Shown here piece after piece: positions 4,757 to 8,365 of a DNA stretch of 8,365 nucleotides. Origin of the DNA: an archaeon (GTDB lineage: Archaea; Nanoarchaeota; Nanoarchaeia; Pacearchaeales; GW2011-AR1). The stretch is from assembly GCA_030639395.1 (NCBI GenBank), contig DAOWCW010000030.1, positions 1 through 8,365 of the forward strand, read 5' to 3'. Every line of letters begins with the position of its first letter. Position 1 is the stretch's first letter. A program made the translations under genes and the position numbers. Under the pieces are notes generated by a model. It did not search any database. It was given only the letters and a program-made list of their open reading frames with translations, and was not told the origin of the DNA.

Positions 4757-4833
4757 TTAACTTGGGGAGGGCGTGAGGTCTTGGCATTTATGCTGAGTGG
4801 TATATTTTTTCTTAAATTCTATGTATTTTATTT

Positions 4834-6030
4834 CTAGCTTGTCATAATTTCGATACCATCTCTATGTTTGAGTGAATGATCTCTCCCTACTGGTTGTTTT
4901 GTCCTGACGTCAATTGCTTTGATGAATTTGTCTCCTATATCGGTATGGAGTGAATATGCGAAGTCTAGTGCGGTTGTGTGTTGTGGCAAGAGGAAGCAAT
5001 CTGGAAGGACGTTGCCTTTTGAATCTGCTAATTTTGAGCCGGCTGGGAATATTGCGATGTATTTTAGGAGATCGAAGACGGATTTGTCGAGGATTTCTTG
5101 TACGCCGGTTGAGCCGAATTTGTCTAGGACGTTTTTTTGGATTGAGATCAGGGCTTCTTTTTGACGTCTGCTGACGCACCCCTCTCCGATCGGGGCGTCG
5201 TTGATTTTGAATGAAGATTCTCCTTGAATGTATTCTATTAATCCTGCTTTTGCTGCTTGACGAAGAGAGAGTTCAGCGTCGGCGGAACATGGAATGATTT
5301 GAATTTCTGGGAATGCGTTTTTTAGTTTTTCTAGATTTTCGGATGCGTTTGCTTTATCTATTTTGTTTGCAGCGATTAGCATTGGTTTTGTTGAATGACG
5401 TAGGGTTTTTGTGAAATTGTGCAAATCTTCTTGTGACCATGATGTTGGATTTTCTGGGTTGAGTTTTAGTTTAGCTAGGACGTGATTGATGTCGGCTTCT
5501 TTGACTCGTAGACCTGAGAATTGTTTTGCTACTGATTTTGCGAAGTCTTGTTTTGTGCTTTGGATTGTTCGAGATAATTTTTCCCAGATTTTTTCAAATA
5601 TTGAAGCGTACCATTTATTGAGTTCGTTTTCTAGCATTTTGACGTCTGCTATTGGATCGCCTTTGCCTTCTCGTCCTTCGATGTCGGTTGTTGCTGAGAT
5701 GTCTACGATTTGGATGAACATGTCGGCTTGTCTTAAGTCATCTAGGAATTTGTTGCCTAGCCCTTTGCCTTCGGAGGCGCCTTTTACTAATCCTGCCACA
5801 TCCATCATTTCGACTGGGACGAATCTTGTTTCGCCTGTGCAGAATCCGGTTCTGGGATTGCATTTTGTGTTGAGTTCTTTACATAGTGCTTGAACTCTGG
5901 TGTAGCCGATGCCGTGGTTTGGTTCAATTGTTGCGAAAGGGTATGCGGCGATGAGGACGTCTGATAGTGTCGCGGCTTTGAAGAATGTTGATTTTCCGCA
6001 TGATGGTTTTCCGACGAGTCCTAGTAACAT
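4834..6030 (-). CDS. Obg/YchF-like GTPase with C-terminal TGS domain
   Basis: This 398-aa P-loop NTPase belongs to the TRAFAC Obg/YchF family, probably ribosome-associated. The Walker A is GKPSCGKST (7-15); YPFATIEPNHG (30-40) is switch I; DVAGLVKGASEGKGLGNKFL (77-96) carries the G3 DxxG; NKID (222-225) is G4 and CSA (248-250) is G5. NKID is the GTP-type motif, unlike the NxxE of bacterial YchF, which prefers ATP. A helical insertion fills about 130-215. The last 75 residues (FLLPQHTTALDFAYSLHTDI, then GRDHSLKHRDGIEI) form a TGS domain. It starts 24 nt after the kinase-like gene. No ribosome binding site is seen; AT-rich DNA (ATAAAAA on the minus strand at 6052-6058) could be a TATA box for a leaderless mRNA. 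Confidence 0.93.
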   Translation of the reverse strand: MLLGLVGKPSCGKSTFFKAATLSDVLIAAYPFATIEPNHGIGYTRVQALCKELNTKCNPRTGFCTGETRFVPVEMMDVAGLVKGASEGKGLGNKFLDDLRQADMFIQIVDISATTDIEGREGKGDPIADVKMLENELNKWYASIFEKIWEKLSRTIQSTKQDFAKSVAKQFSGLRVKEADINHVLAKLKLNPENPTSWSQEDLHNFTKTLRHSTKPMLIAANKIDKANASENLEKLKNAFPEIQIIPCSADAELSLRQAAKAGLIEYIQGESSFKINDAPIGEGCVSRRQKEALISIQKNVLDKFGSTGVQEILDKSVFDLLKYIAIFPAGSKLADSKGNVLPDCFLLPQHTTALDFAYSLHTDIGDKFIKAIDVRTKQPVGRDHSLKHRDGIEIMTS

Positions 6031-6051
6031 AGAGCTTTGAGATTGAGAGGG

Positions 6052-6058
6052 TTTTTAT
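6052..6058 (-). promoter_or_regulatory. Candidate TATA box of the GTPase gene
   Basis: ATAAAAA on the minus strand is centred 25 nt before the GTPase ATG at 6030 and overlaps the stop codon of the upstream gene. Spacing fits a leaderless promoter, but the box is weak and the gene may instead be read through from upstream. Confidence 0.35.
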
Positions 6059-6876
6059 TTCTTTTCTGTGAGTGATTTTGAAGGTATTCTCACTTCGATT
6101 CCAAAGGTTTTTGCTCCCTGGTGATCTTTTAACTCTCCTCTATATCCTGAGTTTGCACATAATGGACGGCTACCTATTCTTGGAAGAGAGTAGATTTCCA
6201 TTATCCCGCCCATAGTTTTGGCGAAGTCTTTGATATATAAAAGGCCTATCCCCTCAGCCTCTCCTGCAATATCTCTAAGTCTTTCTTCCCCTATGTATTT
6301 GTTCTCTCCTCTAACTCTAAATATTCCTTCGATTTCTTCGATTTCTATTTTAGCCAGTGATTCCGATAACGCATGATTGGCAAATCCTCCTAAGATGTTC
6401 CCGAACACCAATCCCATTGCAGCTTCATGGGCATAAATATAAAGAGGTCTTCCCATTTTTTCAGCTGATTTTATCTGAAGGGCTATTTTATTTTTTTCTA
6501 GATGATAATCTACACTAGACGCATGGAGTCTTGCAATGCCCATTACATCTATGTCTTCAGAAGACTTGTAGAGTTTTTCTTTAGACATTTCTGGGAGCCA
6601 TAAAAGATTTTTTGCGCTCAATGCTTTTTCTATACTTTTGTACACTATTGGTATTATCATATCTCTTTTTCCTTCAGTTCGCTCTGTCCATTTTTCCAAA
6701 TTCAATAAACCCAATGCTCCTTCTAGTGTGCCCATATCATGACGTACGGCATTTGTAATTTTTTGCTGGCTTTCTCGTTTTTTTTGTTCTTGTTTTAACG
6801 CACTCTCTAATTCTGATATTCTTTCCTCATGTTCCACCATGCTTCTTCCACTTATTAATATTTGTCGCTTTTCCAT
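6055..6876 (-). CDS. Divergent histidine-kinase-like (GHKL) protein without sensor domain
   Basis: This 273-aa protein begins with a coiled coil (about 14-40, EHEERISELESALKQEQKKR), followed by an H-box-like NAVRHDMGTLEGALGLL with H46, a helical dimerisation region, and an ATPase-like half. The N box is VFGNILGGFANHAL (158-170, N160). The G2-like box is GEAEGIGLLYIKDFAKTMGG (205-224). The G1 DxGxG motif is not recognisable: RGENKYIGEERL sits where DNGxGI is expected, so ATP binding may be weak or lost. There is no transmembrane or sensor domain, so it is cytoplasmic, perhaps acting through protein contacts. No response regulator is in the window. The ATG at 6876 is supported by a TATA box 24 nt upstream; Met13 is an alternative start. 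Confidence 0.7.
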   Translation of the reverse strand: MEKRQILISGRSMVEHEERISELESALKQEQKKRESQQKITNAVRHDMGTLEGALGLLNLEKWTERTEGKRDMIIPIVYKSIEKALSAKNLLWLPEMSKEKLYKSSEDIDVMGIARLHASSVDYHLEKNKIALQIKSAEKMGRPLYIYAHEAAMGLVFGNILGGFANHALSESLAKIEIEEIEGIFRVRGENKYIGEERLRDIAGEAEGIGLLYIKDFAKTMGGIMEIYSLPRIGSRPLCANSGYRGELKDHQGAKTFGIEVRIPSKSLTEKK

Positions 6877-6895
6877 AGTAATAACAATTCATGGA

Positions 6896-6905
6896 TATTT
6901 TTAAA
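6896..6905 (-). promoter_or_regulatory. TATA box of the kinase-like gene
   Basis: TTTAAAAATA on the minus strand is centred about 24 nt before the ATG at 6876, with no Shine-Dalgarno sequence between, so the mRNA is probably leaderless. It is divergent from the tRNA promoter. Confidence 0.55.
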
Positions 6906-6929
6906 GGTTTGTATGGGTGGATGATTAAC

Positions 6930-6937
6930 TTTAAAAA
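6930..6937 (+). promoter_or_regulatory. TATA box of the tRNA gene
   Basis: TTTAAAAA lies about 30 nt before the mature tRNA 5' end at 6964, placing the transcription start a few bases upstream of the tRNA and leaving a short leader for RNase P. Confidence 0.6.
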
Positions 6938-6963
6938 AAGATTAGGCTTTCCTTTTTGATAGT

Positions 6964-7080
6964 GAGCCTGTAGCTCAGTCTGGTTTAGAGCGCTAGTCTT
7001 ATATGGCTGCGATTCTTCGGAGTTGTGGAGCTTTCGCCTAAGAAAGCTAGAGGTCCCGGGTTCAAATCCCGGCAGGCTCA
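6964..7080 (+). tRNA. tRNA-Ile (anticodon UAU), interrupted by a 41-nt intron
   Basis: Acceptor GAGCCTG (6964-6970) pairs with CAGGCTC (7073-7079), with discriminator A at 7080 and no encoded CCA. D stem GCTC/GAGC (6973-6976, 6988-6991), anticodon stem CTAGT/GCTAG (6993-6997, 7046-7050, one G-U), variable loop AGGTC, T arm CCGGG-TTCAAAT-CCCGG (7056-7072). The anticodon stem is split by an intron at 7004-7044, between positions 37 and 38. Its splice site is a perfect bulge-helix-bulge: CTTA (6998-7001) pairs with TAAG (7039-7042), with 3-nt bulges TAT (7002-7004) and AAA (7043-7045) and an inner GGC/GCC helix. Cutting after the second bulge base gives loop C-T-TAT-A-A, hence anticodon UAU, which reads AUA. 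Mature length is 76 nt. Confidence 0.93.
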
Positions 7081-7190
7081 TTCTTTTTTTTGCCGTGATT
7101 GAACCCGCGGGTTCACCCAAGGGATAATCTTCGTTTCACTTGACCTAAATCCCGGAAGGCTCATTCTTTTTTTTGCCGTGATTGAACCCG
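7064..7190 (+). repeat. Duplicated tRNA 3' end plus trailer (attachment-site-like)
   Basis: 7064-7107 and 7147-7190 are 44-bp direct repeats with one mismatch (C7073 versus A7156). Copy 1 spans the last 17 nt of the tRNA, from within its T loop, plus 27 nt of trailer including a T8 run; copy 2 repeats this 83 bp downstream. Likeness continues weakly beyond both. Upstream of the T-loop point the two copies differ. Archaeal tyrosine integrases use tRNA 3' ends as attachment sites, so this may be a scar of integration and excision; simple tandem duplication is the alternative. No integrase gene is in the window. Confidence 0.7.
7084..7091 (+). terminator. T8 terminator of the tRNA gene (and duplicate at 7167-7174)
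   Basis: A run of eight T begins four bases after the tRNA end, as expected for archaeal termination. The second copy of the duplication carries an identical T8. Confidence 0.6.
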
Positions 7191-7260
7191 GACGGGTTTA
7201 CTAGAAGTATGACCCAACTTAGAATTATTTTTTATAGGGGGGTTAAGGAATTATTTGGCT

Positions 7261-7677
7261 TTACACTAGTTCAGATAGAAATTCTTTCAATTTTTTATGC
7301 ATAGGAATTTTAAAATAATTTTCAAGATCCTTCACGTCTACCCACTTTAGCTCTTCAAAGTCATCCCCTGGCATCTCTTCTCCTTCGAAAACTTTTGTTA
7401 AAAAAGAGATGGACACTAATTCTGGTTTTTCTAGATAAGTTCTTGAGAAGAATGTTCCTATGTTTTTTACAGAGTATCCTGTTTTGAGTTTTACTTTTTC
7501 CTTAAGAGATTTATCAATGTCGTCTCCGGGGTTTAGTCTTCCTCCTGGAAAGCACCATCCTAATAAATTTGAATCATGGCCTTTCTTTCTTTTTCCGATT
7601 AGAATTTTCTTTTTTTCCGAATCAAGAATTATCCCTATAACTATTACTTCGAATTTTGGGTTTTCTTTTTTTTCCAT
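7261..7677 (-). CDS. Nudix-fold protein with degenerate catalytic box
   Basis: This 138-aa protein has the Nudix fold signature: an N-terminal strand (FEVIVIGIILDSEKKKILIG), LLGWCFPGGRL (38-48) leading into the Nudix box, SISFLTKVFEG (89-99) and a terminal ELKWVDVKDLENY. Against the consensus G-x5-E-x7-REUxEExGU, the box at 46-68 keeps G46 and G67, but the first Glu is D52 and REUxEE reads E60-K-V-K-L-K65. The metal-binding glutamates are therefore replaced by Leu and Lys, so normal Nudix hydrolysis is unlikely. It may bind a nucleotide ligand as a sensor or be a decaying enzyme. The ATG at 7677 has a TATA-like box 25 nt upstream and no Shine-Dalgarno. It stands alone. Confidence 0.85.
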   Translation of the reverse strand: MEKKENPKFEVIVIGIILDSEKKKILIGKRKKGHDSNLLGWCFPGGRLNPGDDIDKSLKEKVKLKTGYSVKNIGTFFSRTYLEKPELVSISFLTKVFEGEEMPGDDFEELKWVDVKDLENYFKIPMHKKLKEFLSELV

Positions 7678-7697
7678 AATGTGTATAGGTGGTTTTG

Positions 7698-7705
7698 CTT
7701 TTTAT
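7698..7705 (-). promoter_or_regulatory. TATA box of the Nudix-fold gene
   Basis: ATAAAAAG on the minus strand is centred about 25 nt before the ATG at 7677, again the spacing of a leaderless archaeal promoter. The rest of 7706-7916 shows no supportable gene or RNA; it is T/G-rich spacer. Confidence 0.5.
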
Positions 7706-7916
7706 GTCTTTGTGTTGATTGTTAGGAGGTGACAGGGGTGAAATACTGGGTTCTTTGAGTGATTTGAGAATGGGGTTGTAGTTGGTGTTTTCAATCGAAC
7801 ATAAAGAATTGTTAAAGTGTTTTGTATGTTGTATTAAAGAGAAGTTTGTCTAAATGGGTTTAGTGCTTCGTAGGTGCTTTGTCTGGGTCGATAAGGGAAA
7901 ATTGAACGGTTGGGGG

Positions 7917-8195
7917 TTATTCTTCTTTACTTCTTCTTATCTGCTGTTCTTCATATCCCTCTTCTCGAGGAAGTAAGGATGCCGGAACCATTACTTCTCC
8001 TCTCTTAAACTTCCGTCTCCATTGAGGCTTATTTTTTGAGTCTACTCCCATAAACTCGAAAGGTTCTCTTTCATAACACTCCAACATCTCTATAATTCTC
8101 GTGATAACTCCATCATAACTTTCTCCTGAGTACATCTTCATGGATTTCAACTCCTCTTTAGTTTCTTCCCTCACACTTATATTCTTTTGAGCCAT
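7917..8195 (-). CDS. VapB-like ribbon-helix-helix antitoxin (orphan)
   Basis: The 92-aa product starting at ATG 8195 begins KNISVREETKEELKSMKMYS then GESYDGVITRIIEMLE, the pattern of archaeal VapB-type antitoxins: a DNA-binding beta strand followed by two helices, with the GES(Y/F)..VI motif. The C-terminal part (PFEFMGVDSKNKPQWRRKFK and onwards) is charged and could wrap a toxin. The frame stays open upstream to an ATG at 8276, and beyond it into the repeat array, but those residues are unlike the family. An AT-rich box (8199-8211) lies too near ATG 8195 to be its TATA box, so the start is uncertain. No PIN-domain toxin follows in the 236 nt before the Nudix gene; a partner could lie outside the window. 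Confidence 0.7.
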   Translation of the reverse strand: MAQKNISVREETKEELKSMKMYSGESYDGVITRIIEMLECYEREPFEFMGVDSKNKPQWRRKFKRGEVMVPASLLPREEGYEEQQIRRSKEE

Positions 8196-8279
8196 ATTAT
8201 ATAAAAATATAGAGAAACGCATACTTACAAACTTTTCGTTAAGACGCTCTAACTCATAACAACCCATACCACTCACCCC

Positions 8280-8365
8280 AGCAAAGCTGAGCCATCCATC
8301 AGCAAAGCTGAGCCATCCATCAGCAAAGCTGATGAGCCATCCTTGACAAAGTCAAGAGCCATCCA
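8280..8365. repeat. Array of palindromes separated by a constant GAGCCATCC spacer
   Basis: Four units run to the window edge: 8280-8300 and 8301-8321 are identical 21-mers (AGC-AAA-GCT, GAGCCATCC, ATC); 8322-8342 has AGC-AAA-GCT extended to ATCAGC-AAA-GCTGAT before GAGCCATCC; 8343-8365 has TTGAC-AAA-GTCAA before GAGCCATCCA. The spacer and the AAA loop stay fixed while the palindrome arms change on both sides together, so pairing is kept. The array is probably cut by the window end. It is not a standard CRISPR: the units are too short and the variable part is palindromic. Confidence 0.75.

Noticed and set aside
4619..4837. 72-codon plus-strand frame in the G-rich spacer
   Set aside because: Gly-rich peptide produced by G-runs and short repeats; no ribosome binding site or recognisable domain.
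6827..7120. 97-codon minus-strand frame across the tRNA
   Set aside because: It is the antisense of the tRNA gene and the kinase-like gene 5' end; the LPGFEPGTS-type peptide is a well-known artefact of reading a tRNA T arm backwards.
7724..7758. AGGAGGTGA followed by GTG and a six-codon frame
   Set aside because: The Shine-Dalgarno match is excellent but the frame ends after six codons and no homologous gene follows; probably chance or a decayed gene start.
8196..8351. Coding reading of the 21-bp array as DGWLSFA heptads fused to the antitoxin
   Set aside because: The frame is open only because the unit length is a multiple of three; there is no start codon in the array and palindrome structure explains the sequence better.
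8280..8365. CRISPR array
   Set aside because: Units are 21-23 bp with no 25-40 bp unique spacers, and the variable portion is palindromic; no cas genes are present.

Overview
The window reads as an AT-rich archaeal chromosome, most likely from a small-genome DPANN lineage (Woesearchaeota/Pacearchaeota-like). Evidence: TATA boxes about 25 bp upstream of several start codons, so many transcripts look leaderless; a tRNA gene whose intron has a textbook archaeal bulge-helix-bulge splice structure; an archaeal-type HTH regulator; short, tightly packed genes; and a Lys-rich basic protein. The lineage is inferred from these traits, not from any database search.

Left block (1-2672, + strand): an iron-sulfur region. 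A 4Fe-4S ferredoxin is followed by a small HTH regulator with a C-terminal cysteine cluster, a cysteine desulfurase (IscS/NifS type), a CxxC redox-domain protein (hybrid-cluster-protein-associated family) and an IscU scaffold. The regulator has its own TATA box and a perfect 16-bp palindrome touching its ATG, which suggests autoregulation. The layout mimics the bacterial iscR-iscS-iscU operon with an unrelated regulator. Hairpin-rich DNA lies around iscS and after iscU.

Middle block (2961-6876, - strand): a 62-aa Lys-repeat protein with its own promoter and strong ribosome binding site; an overlapping operon VKOR -> DUF167 (broken by a frameshift) -> HExxH metallopeptidase (no normal start codon, probably AUA) -> DUF192; a G-rich spacer; an Obg/YchF-like GTPase with a C-terminal TGS domain; and a divergent histidine-kinase-like protein without a sensor domain.

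Right block (6964-8365): an intron-containing tRNA-Ile with anticodon UAU on the + strand; an 83-bp-offset duplication of its 3' end plus trailer, resembling an integration scar; a Nudix-fold protein that has lost its catalytic glutamates; an orphan VapB-like antitoxin; and, at the window edge, an array of short units in which a fixed GAGCCATCC spacer alternates with palindromes whose two arms change together. A similar hairpin array follows iscU. These arrays, the cysteine-cluster regulator with its operator, and tRNA-Ile(UAU) are the most promising leads. No complete new defence or mobile system could be identified.
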